40,335 nucleotides of DNA from an uncultured Bacilli bacterium (GCA_947629315.1 CANRDB010000011.1:1-40335), one strand, 5' to 3'; positions 23,130-32,370 are shown, counted from the stretch's first letter. Numbers and translations are program-made. The notes: a model not told the origin generated them from the letters alone.

Positions 23130-23737
23130 TGTTCGCGTGCTTCTTTCGAAAAACGACATCCACAATACTCTTGCCGATACAATCCATATTCCTTGGATAA
23201 AACAATAGAACGTTGATAACCGTTTTTCTTTTTAAAATCCGCATAGAAATATGGAACAGAATATTCGTTGGATAAATTTTCTCCGATTTCATTAATCCAA
23301 TCACTATTTTTATAAGGGCTAATGGATAAGGTTGTAGTAAAATAATCAAAGTGATGTTCTTTCGCATAGCAACAAGCTTTTCTAAGACGAAATTCATAAC
23401 ATTGATAACAACGTCTACTTCTTTCTCCTAATTCTTCTAATCCAGCAATACTTTGATTATACTCTTGTGGTTCATAAGGAAGTTCCACTAGGGATACAGG
23501 ATGAGAAAGAGGTATTTTGGTTAAGAATACTCGTAGTTCGGATAATCGGCGTTGATACTCTTCTTCTGGATAGATATTCGGATTATAGTAGAGAATCGTA
23601 ATATGAAAATAAGAACTTAAATATTCTAATACATAACTGCTACAAGGAGCACAACAAGCATGAAGAAGAAGAGATGGAATATCTCTTCTTTTTTGAATCT
23701 GCTTTAATTCTTCTTCACATTTTAATTGAAAATTCAT
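23117..23737 (-). CDS. queH: Epoxyqueuosine reductase QueH
   Basis: QueH (formerly DUF208) makes the last step of queuosine synthesis in tRNA, reducing epoxyqueuosine, and uses Fe-S/Cys centres. The 206-residue protein has all signatures: LLLHACCAPCSSY, YYNPNIYPEEEYQRR, RCYQCYEFRL, FTTTLSISPYKN and KKKNGYQRSI followed by YRQEYCGCRFS. Its start overlaps the stop of the thioredoxin-like gene (TAATG). It is last in the operon from 27958. Other queuosine genes are not in the window. Confidence 0.95.
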   Translation of the reverse strand: MNFQLKCEEELKQIQKRRDIPSLLLHACCAPCSSYVLEYLSSYFHITILYYNPNIYPEEEYQRRLSELRVFLTKIPLSHPVSLVELPYEPQEYNQSIAGLEELGERSRRCYQCYEFRLRKACCYAKEHHFDYFTTTLSISPYKNSDWINEIGENLSNEYSVPYFYADFKKKNGYQRSIVLSKEYGLYRQEYCGCRFSKEAREQKER

Positions 23738-24492
23738 TAACAGTCCTCATCACAATAATCAGGTTCCATCACTTCATCGATATACTTCGTATAGATATCA
23801 CGAAGTTCTTTCTTTTGATCACTTGAAAGTTCATCGTATGCTGTTTGAGTTCCTGATAAAATAACCGTTCCTACATGTGTACCAACAATTTTACCACCTT
23901 TGATGAAGACAACCATAGGAACATATACTCTCTTTTCTCCAACAGAATACTCTTTTCCCTCTTCATCTGTAACAGTATATTCGTCTAAATACTTATCAAG
24001 AGCAGCAAGTAAATCATAGTAACCTTCTTTTTCCTCTTGCGTCTTCACTACTTTACCATCTTGAACTGCCCATTCATTCTTCACTTCATTCACATTATAG
24101 TAGAAAATATCTTTTACACCATTTTCCTGAGCGGCATCCACTAGTACAGGAACGGCATTTCGACACCATGGGCAATTTGGTCTACCAAAATAGATAATTC
24201 CTGTTCCATGATCTAAAAGTTCTAATACTTCTTCTAAAGATGTATATTTCATAGGATTATCTTCTGGAATCGTAATCGATAAGTATTTTTTTTGATTGGC
24301 TGTATTCTCTTGACCATTGAGTGCTTCATATTCTTCTTTGAATTGCATAGCATCTGTCTTTTCGCCTGAATTGGTATTCGAATTTGTTTCTTCTTTTTCC
24401 TCTTTTTGCGCTTTTAGGGATAATGATATTCCCACTAATACAATGGCAAAGCATAGCATAACCGCAACAATTTTTAAAACTCTTTCCTTCAT
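23737..24492 (-). CDS. Membrane-anchored thioredoxin-like protein
   Basis: 251 residues: an N-terminal signal anchor (about 7-27), a Glu/Asn/Thr-rich linker (about 30-45), and a thioredoxin-fold domain outside the membrane. The active site is a CPWC motif in IIYFGRPNCPWCRNAVPVL; a later VYVPMVVFIKGGKIVG gives the cis-Pro strand. The fold resembles 'bacteriocin transport accessory' type thioredoxins. The C-terminal DYCDEDC is Cys/acid-rich. It lies 9 nt after alaS and overlaps queH. A role in reducing or isomerising disulfides of exported proteins is inferred. Confidence 0.85.
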   Translation of the reverse strand: MKERVLKIVAVMLCFAIVLVGISLSLKAQKEEKEETNSNTNSGEKTDAMQFKEEYEALNGQENTANQKKYLSITIPEDNPMKYTSLEEVLELLDHGTGIIYFGRPNCPWCRNAVPVLVDAAQENGVKDIFYYNVNEVKNEWAVQDGKVVKTQEEKEGYYDLLAALDKYLDEYTVTDEEGKEYSVGEKRVYVPMVVFIKGGKIVGTHVGTVILSGTQTAYDELSSDQKKELRDIYTKYIDEVMEPDYCDEDC

Positions 24493-24501
24493 ATTATCCT
24501 C

Positions 24502-26247
24502 CTACTCTAGTACTGCTTTAATTCTTCTGACACCAGCACTACTAGCTTCCTCTTTCTTAATTCTAAAGGTACCCAACTCCTTTGTATTGTGAACATGTGG
24601 TCCCCCACACAATTCACGAGAGACGGTTCCAATTTCATAAACTGTTACTACATCAGGATATTTTTCAATGAACATGCATTCTGCTCCACTCGCAATCGCA
24701 TCTTCCTTTTTCATTTCTTTAACGGTAACATCTAGACCTTCTTGAATCCATTGATTCACTAAATCTTCTGTTCTCTTTTTTTCTTCATCTGATAATTTAT
24801 GATCACAACTAAAATCAAAGCGCATTCTCTCTGCAGTAATATTGCTTCCTCTCTGGTGAACATCTGGACCTACAACTACTTTCAAAGCAGCATTTAATAA
24901 ATGAGTAGCTGTATGATATTTCGTTTCCATTTCTCCATCTCCAGCAAGACCACCTTTAAATTTACCAGCAGAAGCAGTACGAGATAACTCTTGGTGTTCT
25001 TTAAACTTTTGAGCAAATCCCTCTTCATCGACAGTAATTCCTCTTTCACTAGCTAACTCAACTGTAAGTTCAATAGGAAAACCATAGGTATCATAAAGAT
25101 GGAAAGCAGTGGTGGCATCGACTATAGTCGTATCTTTGGTAGCCTTTTCAAACTCTTTTAATCCCTTTTCTAGCGTGCGATTAAATTGCTCTTTTTCTTT
25201 TTTCAATACTTCTAATACAATAGCAGCATTCTCTTCTAATTCCTTATAATAACTTTTATATTTTTGAAGAATTAACGTCGCAATTTCTTCCTCCCAAGGA
25301 GTAGACATATCCATATTCAATTTCTTCGCATGACGAATCGCCCGACGAATCAATCTTCTTAAAATGTATCCTTGATCGGTATTGCTAGGACGAATGCCAG
25401 CTGGATCAGCACTAATAAAGACAGCAGTTCTCATGTGATCGGCAATAATACGCATACTCTTTTTTGCTTCTCCCTCATAAGGAGTTCCAGAAATACGAAC
25501 AATTAAATCAATCATATCTTTAAAAATACTAGAAAGGTAGTTATCATTTACTCCCTCTAAAATAGCAGTTGTTCTTTCTACACCCATACCGGTATCTACA
25601 TTTTTATGAGGAAGTTCACTCACAGTACCATCGGTATCTTTATAATATTGCATGAAGACATTGTTCCATATTTCTACCCAACGGTCATCCTCTGGATCAA
25701 AGGTTGTAGGAATCTCTTCTTCACTACGGAAATAAAAGATTTCTGTATCTGGTCCACAAGGTCCAGATTCTCCTGCTATCCAGAAGTTATCCTCTACTGT
25801 CTTCGCAATTCGAGAACTTGGAATTCCTAAACTCAACCATTTCTCATAAGATTCTTGATCAAAAGGAATCGTGTCATTTCCAGCAAAGACAGTAACCGCT
25901 AACCGATCAAGAGGAATATGTAGTCTAGTTGTTAAGAATTCAAAACTCCAAGCAATGCTATCTTGCTTAAAATAATCTCCTAAACTCCAATTTCCTAACA
26001 TTTCAAAGAAAGTATGGTGAGTAACATCTCCTACGGCATCTAAATCGTTCGTACGAACGCACTTTTGATAATCACAAAGTCTCGTTCCATAAGGATGTGG
26101 CTGCCCCATCAAATAAGGAATGAGGGGTTGCATACCTGCTGTATTGAATAGAACACTTGGATCATTTTCTGGTACAACTGGTGCGCTTGGAATTTGTTTA
26201 TGTCCTTTCTCTATAAAAAACTGTATGTATAAATCCTTTAGATTCAT
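24502..26247 (-). CDS. alaS: Alanyl-tRNA synthetase, short form
   Basis: Charges tRNA-Ala. 581 residues instead of the usual about 870. Present: the class II catalytic core (DPSVLFNTAGMQPLIPYL, FFEMLGNWSLGDYF, NVDTGMGVERTTA, RRLIRRAIRHAKKL) and an editing domain with zinc ligands HTATH and CGGPH. The region between the tRNA-recognition helices and HTATH is very short, with no sign of the beta-barrel subdomain (canonical PFYAESGGQVGD motif). The protein ends at GVRRIKAVLE, so the C-Ala domain is missing too. This fits a known compact AlaRS subtype marked by CGGPHV. The stop is clean, with no trace of a disrupted extension downstream. Confidence 0.95.
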   Translation of the reverse strand: MNLKDLYIQFFIEKGHKQIPSAPVVPENDPSVLFNTAGMQPLIPYLMGQPHPYGTRLCDYQKCVRTNDLDAVGDVTHHTFFEMLGNWSLGDYFKQDSIAWSFEFLTTRLHIPLDRLAVTVFAGNDTIPFDQESYEKWLSLGIPSSRIAKTVEDNFWIAGESGPCGPDTEIFYFRSEEEIPTTFDPEDDRWVEIWNNVFMQYYKDTDGTVSELPHKNVDTGMGVERTTAILEGVNDNYLSSIFKDMIDLIVRISGTPYEGEAKKSMRIIADHMRTAVFISADPAGIRPSNTDQGYILRRLIRRAIRHAKKLNMDMSTPWEEEIATLILQKYKSYYKELEENAAIVLEVLKKEKEQFNRTLEKGLKEFEKATKDTTIVDATTAFHLYDTYGFPIELTVELASERGITVDEEGFAQKFKEHQELSRTASAGKFKGGLAGDGEMETKYHTATHLLNAALKVVVGPDVHQRGSNITAERMRFDFSCDHKLSDEEKKRTEDLVNQWIQEGLDVTVKEMKKEDAIASGAECMFIEKYPDVVTVYEIGTVSRELCGGPHVHNTKELGTFRIKKEEASSAGVRRIKAVLE

Positions 26248-26257
26248 CTTAACACCT

Positions 26258-26800
26258 CTATATTTCTTCTAGAATGGAAAGTAATCGTTTCTGATAACTT
26301 TCTATATCATGACTGTTATCGATATAATAATCCGCAAAAGCGATTGGTCCACCTTTCGCAAGATTTTCAATTTCAGCAATATCTCTTGCCATCGCTTGCT
26401 CTTTCGTAAAAGGTCGAATCTCTCTTTTCGCAAGACGTTCATATCGCAATTCTTTATCTGCAATAATCGCAATTACTTTCATCTGTTCCCCTAATTCATC
26501 CTTTAGAATTTTTAATTCATCCCAGGAATAAAGTCCATCTAAAACCGTATTTTCTTCTTCAGCATAGGAACGAATCCGTGGTAACAAAATGGTCGCATAT
26601 GCTCCCATTCCATGTTCTTTGCGAAGGCGCTCCCGCATCATTTTTTCATTTTCTGGAGTAACTTCTAATCCTTCTTTTTGTAACTGTTCCATCGTTACTC
26701 CGCCAAAGTATACTTTTTTCCATCCAAGAGATTCTAATAACTCGGAAGCAACAGATTTACCGCTTCCACACATTCCAACAATGGCAACAATTTTTTTCAT
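26258..26800 (-). CDS. P-loop nucleoside/nucleotide kinase-like protein
   Basis: 180 residues with Walker A GMCGSGKSVASELLE near the N-terminus, then a lid-like region (LRKEHGMGAY), VLDGLYSWDELKILK, and an Arg-rich segment (RYERLAKREIRPFTKEQ). It resembles dephospho-CoA kinase/adenylate kinase-like proteins of the 'UPF0200' type. The substrate is unknown. Its ATG follows directly on the stop of the AI-2E-type gene, with GAGGTGGA as ribosome site. Confidence 0.75.
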   Translation of the reverse strand: MKKIVAIVGMCGSGKSVASELLESLGWKKVYFGGVTMEQLQKEGLEVTPENEKMMRERLRKEHGMGAYATILLPRIRSYAEEENTVLDGLYSWDELKILKDELGEQMKVIAIIADKELRYERLAKREIRPFTKEQAMARDIAEIENLAKGGPIAFADYYIDNSHDIESYQKRLLSILEEI

Positions 26801-27958
26801 TTAATCCACCTCATCTACATAATCTAATATTTTCCACTTTTCATCAATAAACTGGAAGAGAATTTTGAAAATCGCAATAATAGGTGTAGAAATAGCCATT
26901 CCAATAATTCCCCAGAAATGTCCAAACACTAAAAGTCCTAAAATAATCGTAACCGGATGTAACTTGGTAGTTTTGCTCAAGATGTATTCCTGTAGGAAAT
27001 TTCCCTCAATAAATTGAATCACTACAATAGAAGCTACTGTTAAAAGACCAATCGTTGGACTCATCGAAAATCCCACGATAACGGCAGGAACTGCTCCTAT
27101 ATAAGGTCCTACATAAGGAATGACATTGGTAATCGCACAGAAGATAGCAAACAAAAGTGGTGCCCGTAAACCAACTAACCCAAAAGTAATCGCACAGATT
27201 GCAAAGATAACTAACGCATCTAATAAGACACCAACTACATAATTTCGTAATGTCTCATTAATTCTTCCAAATAGATAATCCGCACTCTTTCTCATTTTCT
27301 TAGGGAAAAAGTAGATAAACGTTTCTTCTACATCATCAAAACTTAACAGTAAGAAGAACCCAATCACAAATCCTACTAAAACCGTACTCAAAACTGAAAT
27401 GATAGAGCCAACTCCTTGTACCAATAAATCAGGAAGCATCTCATATAAACCATTTCCAAATTCATCTAACTGTTGGAACATACCGTTTTTAGCGCTTTCC
27501 ATGTCAAAGAATTCCAAATGATCCAAACGAGATAAGAAACTATCAATCCAAGATTCAATCGTATTAAATAAACCTGGTAACGTATTGGCGAAATCCAAAA
27601 TTTGTTCATAGAGAATCGGAATGAGTGTTCCAAAAAAGAGAGCTATTCCACCTATTAATAAGGCATACGAAATAATAACACCAAATAATCGTTTTACCTT
27701 TTTCTTCTGTAACCATTTGACAAATGGATTGAAGAGCCAAGCAATCAAAATACCGATAAATAGAGGACTCACAATTTCTAGAATGGTCATAAAAATACTC
27801 GCAAGTTTTAACTCTCGAATAATGACAAGAGTCACCCATGAAATTAAAATGATCATTAAGACAAGCAATACTTTTAAAATATTTTTAGTAAGACCAATCA
27901 CTTCATTTACTGCGTGACGGTCAATTTGATTTTTATCATCCTTTAACACATCTCTCAC
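26801..27958 (-). CDS. AI-2E family transporter (TerC/PerM-like permease)
   Basis: 385 residues with about eight TM segments in the family's pattern: three near the N-terminus, a long soluble loop (about 130-190, containing ESWIDSFLSRLDHLEFFD), then five. Conserved end motifs are present (VIPYVGPYIGAVPAVIVG, GNFLQEYILSK, HPVTIILGLLVFGHFWGIIGM). Members export signals, ions or unknown substrates, so 'AI-2' is only the family name. The start is uncertain: GTG at 27958, or GTG at 27949, which has a better ribosome-site distance. First gene of a five-gene operon. Confidence 0.88.
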   Translation of the reverse strand: MRDVLKDDKNQIDRHAVNEVIGLTKNILKVLLVLMIILISWVTLVIIRELKLASIFMTILEIVSPLFIGILIAWLFNPFVKWLQKKKVKRLFGVIISYALLIGGIALFFGTLIPILYEQILDFANTLPGLFNTIESWIDSFLSRLDHLEFFDMESAKNGMFQQLDEFGNGLYEMLPDLLVQGVGSIISVLSTVLVGFVIGFFLLLSFDDVEETFIYFFPKKMRKSADYLFGRINETLRNYVVGVLLDALVIFAICAITFGLVGLRAPLLFAIFCAITNVIPYVGPYIGAVPAVIVGFSMSPTIGLLTVASIVVIQFIEGNFLQEYILSKTTKLHPVTIILGLLVFGHFWGIIGMAISTPIIAIFKILFQFIDEKWKILDYVDEVD

Positions 27959-27967
27959 CCTTTTATC

Positions 27968-27976
27968 ATTATATCA
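27968..27976 (-). promoter_or_regulatory. Extended -10 promoter of the AI-2E/alaS operon
   Basis: TGATATAAT on the minus strand, close upstream of the GTG start. Confidence 0.5.
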
Positions 27977-28042
27977 AATATAGAGAATGAGTGCAAATAA
28001 AATAGTCGGATTTTATCGGAATTCATCAAAAGAAAGTAAACT

Positions 28043-28069
28043 AAAAAAGAGGGATTAGTGTACCTCTTT
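28043..28069 (-). terminator. ABC exporter operon terminator
   Basis: On the minus strand AAAGAGG, 10-nt loop containing the stop codon, CCTCTTT, T-run. Confidence 0.75.
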
Positions 28070-28690
28070 AATCACTCCATTATCGACCCGATAAATCATA
28101 TCTGCTACTTTTTCAATATCTTCTTTGATATGCGTTGATAAAATGATTAGTTTTCCCTCTTCTTTCAACTTTAGCAAGTAATTTCTTAATCGTTCTACAG
28201 TCTCCTCTTCAATCCCGTTAAAGGGTTCATCTAATAGCAGAATGTCTGGATCTTCCATGAGTGCTTGCGCTAATCCTAATTTTTGCTTCGTTCCTAGAGA
28301 ATATTTATAATAAAGCTTATTCCGTTCTTCATAAAGTCCTACTAATTTTAAGGTCTCTATCATTTTCTGTTTGTCAATCTTTTTGTTAATTTTCGCAAGC
28401 ATTTCTAAGTTTTCTAATCCTGTCATAGAATCGATAAAAGAAGGATTTTCAATCAAAGCTCCTAAATTTTTAGGAAACTGATTTTTTTTAAAATAATCGA
28501 TGCCATCAAATAAAACTTCCCCACTCGTAGGATAATAAAGTCCACATAAAATTTTTAAAAGAACCGTTTTGCCACTACCATTTCGACCAATTAAACTATA
28601 TATTTTTCCACTTTCAAAAACCATACTGGTCTCTTTTAACACTTCATTTTTTTGAAACTTTTTCGATACCTTTTTTACTTCAATTTTCAT
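28055..28690 (-). CDS. ABC transporter ATP-binding protein
   Basis: 211 residues with Walker A (LIGRNGSGKTVLLK), Q-loop (LIENPSF), a modified signature (YSLGTKQKLGLAQAL, where LSGGQ would be), Walker B (DILLLDEPFNGIE) and the H-loop His (ILSTHIKED). It is of the small exporter type (CcmA/NatA-like). It is co-transcribed with two membrane genes upstream, which would form the permease. The operon makes a likely exporter of a peptide, lipid or drug; the substrate is unknown. Confidence 0.92.
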   Translation of the reverse strand: MKIEVKKVSKKFQKNEVLKETSMVFESGKIYSLIGRNGSGKTVLLKILCGLYYPTSGEVLFDGIDYFKKNQFPKNLGALIENPSFIDSMTGLENLEMLAKINKKIDKQKMIETLKLVGLYEERNKLYYKYSLGTKQKLGLAQALMEDPDILLLDEPFNGIEEETVERLRNYLLKLKEEGKLIILSTHIKEDIEKVADMIYRVDNGVIKEVH

Positions 28691-28698
28691 AAATCCTC

Positions 28699-29439
28699 CT
28701 ATCCAATATCAAACTTTCGATGACGTAACACTCTATATAGCACGATTCCTATCAGGCTTAAAAAGAAAAGATAAAGACTAGTCAACCCTATTTGTAGGAA
28801 AAAGTTTTGGAATCGCTGACTATAAATATATCCATTAGGAGTTAAAATCATATCTTTTATCCCATTGATAGGTACATTTTCGATGGATGAAAAACTAAAG
28901 AACAAAATTATGACAAGGGATATATAAGAAATTACCTTCGGCAAGTATTTTAAGAGAAGAACAAATATACTAAGGAGCAATTGCATTAAGAAATAATATT
29001 TTATCGTTTCGAATATACAATATGGAATTCCTAATCCTTCTAAATAAGTTCCTTCAAAAATAGAGGCATTTGTCCCCGCTACTAGAAAAGTAATATAGGA
29101 AATAAGGCAAGTAATCAAGATGATAAAAAAGTAAACAATGCCATTATGAATCCAAACTTTTTTGAGAAGTCTCCTCACATAATAAGAGCGATCTTTGTAC
29201 CGTAAAATCCATACCGTATCTAAATCGTGGTATCTACACACTTGAATCGTCATATAAATCATAATTAAAAAAACAGGAAACAGAATCATTTGAAAATGAG
29301 AAGAAAAATAACTGGTATAATCAAAAGAAAAATTACTATTGACAATATCTAAAAGATTCATAATCTCTAAAGCAACAATAGAAAGCAATGTTAAAAGAAA
29401 TCCTACATCATTTTTGGTATAAAGTCTAATTTCTTTCAC
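28699..29439 (-). CDS. ABC exporter membrane subunit
   Basis: 246 residues, six predicted TM helices and an Arg-rich cytoplasmic loop (YKDRSYYVRRLLKK). No named family, but position and topology fit an ABC-2-type permease. It overlaps the end of the upstream membrane gene by 14 nt and precedes the ATPase gene by 8 nt. Confidence 0.75.
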   Translation of the reverse strand: MKEIRLYTKNDVGFLLTLLSIVALEIMNLLDIVNSNFSFDYTSYFSSHFQMILFPVFLIMIYMTIQVCRYHDLDTVWILRYKDRSYYVRRLLKKVWIHNGIVYFFIILITCLISYITFLVAGTNASIFEGTYLEGLGIPYCIFETIKYYFLMQLLLSIFVLLLKYLPKVISYISLVIILFFSFSSIENVPINGIKDMILTPNGYIYSQRFQNFFLQIGLTSLYLFFLSLIGIVLYRVLRHRKFDIG

Positions 29440-30334
29440 TATCTATCAACACCCTCTCTTTATTTTTATAACATAAACAAACGATTCCAAACGTTATCAA
29501 GGAAAAGAAAAGAACCATGAAAAGAGGAAAATAGAAGTCAGCAGTTTGAAAATAACTAAAAGTAAAGATATCGCCTAATTCTGGATAATTTGTCCAGCCA
29601 ATATGGTAAACCAAACGCCTGATGAGCGAGTTTCCAATATCGCATAATACAAATAAAGCGAAAAAGATAAGCATCGTAAGAAAAAAGTTTTTACTCTTCC
29701 TATCAGCTATTAGCGCTAAATGGTAGATGCCTAAGGCAAATAGGAAAAGCGTTAGAAAATGAATCCCATAAGGCAATAGTTCAGAAGATGGAAGTGTCTT
29801 TGTAAATACATAGCATAAAAGATAAGCCATTACCAAAAAAAGAATTGGAATCATCGCTATCACAGCCCCTGCGAAATAATTGTTTCGGAACCATTTTTGA
29901 TAAGAGATACGAACGAATTCATTTTTGAGTCTCCCTTTTTTCTTTTTCATATGCCATAAATAAATCGATGATACTGCAATCAAGAGTGTGAGAACAATAC
30001 TAAACTCGTCATAAAAACGTTCTGTTTCATACTCCTCATCTATCACGCCTTCTTCTCCTGCTAATAATTGATATAGTTTTCCTCCATCATAATTATCTAG
30101 AAAATGAGCACCAGAAACATCTTTTAAAGTTTCTTCGAAGGAAGCACAAAGTTCTTCGTATTCAGAAGGAATAGGATCACAATAAATACGAATTTGTTCT
30201 AGAATTTGTTCCTTTTGAATTTCTTCATAATCTTGATCATATTTTAAAAGGGAATAAAAGGTAGATCCTAAAAACATAAGAAGGATGACTGAAGATAGTA
30301 TAGCCCCAAAATATTTTTTTAAAAATAGATTCAT
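29426..30334 (-). CDS. ABC exporter membrane subunit with large outside loop
   Basis: 302 residues: TM1 at about 9-30, then an extracytoplasmic loop of about 90 residues rich in Glu/Tyr with two Cys, then five more TMs. It is consistent with an ABC-2-like permease subunit pairing with its neighbour. The ATG at 30334 fits the short-leader class (extended -10, 16 nt, ATG); a longer in-frame reading runs through the promoter and frr terminator. First gene of the exporter operon. Confidence 0.75.
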   Translation of the reverse strand: MNLFLKKYFGAILSSVILLMFLGSTFYSLLKYDQDYEEIQKEQILEQIRIYCDPIPSEYEELCASFEETLKDVSGAHFLDNYDGGKLYQLLAGEEGVIDEEYETERFYDEFSIVLTLLIAVSSIYLWHMKKKKGRLKNEFVRISYQKWFRNNYFAGAVIAMIPILFLVMAYLLCYVFTKTLPSSELLPYGIHFLTLFLFALGIYHLALIADRKSKNFFLTMLIFFALFVLCDIGNSLIRRLVYHIGWTNYPELGDIFTFSYFQTADFYFPLFMVLFFSLITFGIVCLCYKNKERVLIDSERN

Positions 30335-30350
30335 ACGATTCACCATCTTC

Positions 30351-30359
30351 ATTATAACA
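30351..30359 (-). promoter_or_regulatory. Extended -10 promoter of the ABC exporter operon
   Basis: TGTTATAAT on the minus strand, directly downstream of the frr terminator. 16 nt to the ATG with GGTGAA. Confidence 0.5.
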
Positions 30360-30369
30360 TACTTCATCA

Positions 30370-30392
30370 AAAAAGATGAGTTAAACACTCAT
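30370..30392 (-). terminator. frr terminator
   Basis: On the minus strand ATGAGT, loop GTTTA, ACTCAT, C then T6. The stop codon (30381-30383) is at the loop edge. Confidence 0.7.
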
Positions 30393-30926
30393 TAATTCCG
30401 TTTCTTTTACTTTAAATTTTTCATCTACTTCTTTATTGTATTGATTAATTAAATCTTGAACGTTTTCTTCGCCTAATTTTTTTTCATCTTCTGTAGATTC
30501 CGTCTTCGCAATCGCTTTATTGGCTTCTTGACGAATATTTCTTAAGACAATACGGCAATCTTCCGCATATCCTTTGGCTTGTTTTACATATTCTCTTCTC
30601 GTATCCTCAGTAAGCGCTGGAATATTTAGAATGATGACCTCTCCATTATTATTGGGAGTAATACCAATATTAGCCTCAAAAATGCCTTTTTCAATCGCAC
30701 TAATAGAACTTCTATCAAAAGGCTTAATACATAACTGTCTAGCTTCTGGTATAGAGATTGTCGCTAACTGTTTAAGGGGAGTTGGTGCTCCATAATAATT
30801 AACCAATACCCCATCTAACATAGCAGGATTCGCTCTCCCTGCCCGAATATTGGTAAATCTTTTCTCCATATTGTCGATGGCTTCTACCATTTCCATTTCA
30901 GTACTCTCTAATATCTCTTCTATCAT
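30381..30926 (-). CDS. frr: Ribosome recycling factor
   Basis: RRF splits post-termination ribosomes with EF-G. 181 residues with family motifs FTNIRAGRANPAMLDGV, YYGAPTPLKQLATIS, PEARQLCIKPFD, IPALTEDTRREYVKQAK and VRNIRQEANK-like VLRNIRQEANKAI. I start at the ATG at 30926; AGGAGG is partly made from the TAG stop of proS (TAGGAGG), tying it to proS. The neighbour is proS rather than the usual pyrH/tsf. Confidence 0.97.
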   Translation of the reverse strand: MIEEILESTEMEMVEAIDNMEKRFTNIRAGRANPAMLDGVLVNYYGAPTPLKQLATISIPEARQLCIKPFDRSSISAIEKGIFEANIGITPNNNGEVIILNIPALTEDTRREYVKQAKGYAEDCRIVLRNIRQEANKAIAKTESTEDEKKLGEENVQDLINQYNKEVDEKFKVKETELMSV

Positions 30927-30934
30927 ATTTCCTC

Positions 30935-32350
30935 CTAATATTGTTTTCCCCAATAAATATCATATTTTGCATCTTTCCCACAACAAACACATTTTCCATC
31001 ATGGCATTCATCAATAATACATCTAGATTTATAAGTGGTATCCTCTTTAATCTTATCTTCACAAGTTCCTTCTCCACACCACTTACTCTTAATAAATCCT
31101 GTTTTTTCTTTCGCAATCTTTAAGAATTCTGGATAATCTTTTGCTTCATAAATCATAGAGTCACGTCTTACACGTGCTTTTTCCAACATATCTTTTTGGA
31201 TGGTTTCTAAAAGACCTTCTATCTTGTCTACCGCTTCATCTTTTGCTACCTTTATCTTTTCTAATGTATCTCTTCTGACAATCGTGACTTCTCCTTGTTC
31301 TAGATCTCTTTTTCCAATCTCTAATCGAATTGGATATCCTTTGACCTCAGCTTCCGCAAATTTATATCCAGGAGATTTATCACTGCAATCTACCATAAAA
31401 GAAATCTCTCGTGCAGCAAGACAATCCGTCATGGAAGTAAGAACATCTTCTACGTCTCCAATTGGAATAATTGCTACTTTTGTAGGCGCTATTTTAGGTG
31501 GTAACACAAGGCCTCGATCATCGCCATGAACCATAATCAAAGAACCAATCATACGAGTAGTCACACCCCATGATGTCTGATAAGGAGTTTCTAATTCATT
31601 ATTTTTATTTAAAAATTGAATATGGAATGCTTTCGCAAAACCGTCTCCAAAGTAATGACTCGTTCCATTTTGTAAGGCAACTCCATTCCACATCATAGCC
31701 TCTACCGTATAAGAAGCCTCTGCTCCTGCAAATTTTTCCTTTTCTGTTTTCTTACCAGTAATGACAGGAAGCGCTAAAAAGTCTTCTTGTAACTTTCGAT
31801 AACATTCTAACATTCGTAATGTTTCTTCCATAGCCTCTTCTTTCGTAGCATGCATCGTATGACCTTCTTGCCATAAGATTTCACGACTTCGTAGGAATGG
31901 TCTTGTTTCCTTTTCCCAACGAACGATGGTACACCATTGATTATAGAGAATTGGTAAATCCCGATACGATTTGATAATCTTCTTAAAGTGTTCACAGAAG
32001 AGTACTTCACTAGTTGGTCGTACAATCATCTTCTCTTCTAATTCTTCTTTTCCACCTCTCGTTACCCATGCAACTTCTGGTGCGAAACCCTCGACATGTT
32101 CTTTTTCTATATTAAATAAACTTTCGGGAATAAACATCGGCATTTGTACATTCACATGCCCCGTCTCTTTAAACATCTTGTCTAACACAGACACAATGTG
32201 TTCCCATATGGCATAACCGTATGGGCGAATAATCATACTTCCTTTCACAGAAGAATAATCCACTAAGTCAGCAGCTTTGCATACATCCGTATACCATTGA
32301 GCAAAGTCTACTTCTCTTGACGTAATTTTTTCATTGCTTTTCTCACTCAT
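30935..32350 (-). CDS. proS: Prolyl-tRNA synthetase, eukaryote/archaea-type
   Basis: Charges tRNA-Pro. 471 residues, class II. Motifs are MIIRPYGYAIWEHI, IVRPTSEVLFCEHF, RWEKETRPFLRSREILWQEG and the GTSHYFGDGFAKAF active-site loop. The anticodon domain and a C-terminal zinc-like extension with several Cys (CIIDECHDGKCVCCG) ending in Tyr are typical of the eukaryote-like type. It lacks the long INS editing insertion of the bacterial type. Such ProRS also occurs in some Bacilli/Mollicutes lineages. An extended -10 lies 20 nt upstream of the ATG. Confidence 0.96.
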   Translation of the reverse strand: MSEKSNEKITSREVDFAQWYTDVCKAADLVDYSSVKGSMIIRPYGYAIWEHIVSVLDKMFKETGHVNVQMPMFIPESLFNIEKEHVEGFAPEVAWVTRGGKEELEEKMIVRPTSEVLFCEHFKKIIKSYRDLPILYNQWCTIVRWEKETRPFLRSREILWQEGHTMHATKEEAMEETLRMLECYRKLQEDFLALPVITGKKTEKEKFAGAEASYTVEAMMWNGVALQNGTSHYFGDGFAKAFHIQFLNKNNELETPYQTSWGVTTRMIGSLIMVHGDDRGLVLPPKIAPTKVAIIPIGDVEDVLTSMTDCLAAREISFMVDCSDKSPGYKFAEAEVKGYPIRLEIGKRDLEQGEVTIVRRDTLEKIKVAKDEAVDKIEGLLETIQKDMLEKARVRRDSMIYEAKDYPEFLKIAKEKTGFIKSKWCGEGTCEDKIKEDTTYKSRCIIDECHDGKCVCCGKDAKYDIYWGKQY

Positions 32351-32370
32351 CTTATTCCCTCCATATTCAA

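Noticed and set aside
24502-26247. AlaRS as a truncated pseudogene
   Set aside because: All catalytic and editing motifs are intact, ending at the usual editing-domain border, with a tight operon downstream.
26248-26257. T-box leader before alaS or proS
   Set aside because: alaS is inside an operon with a 10-nt gap, and proS has a short leader; no room for a T-box.
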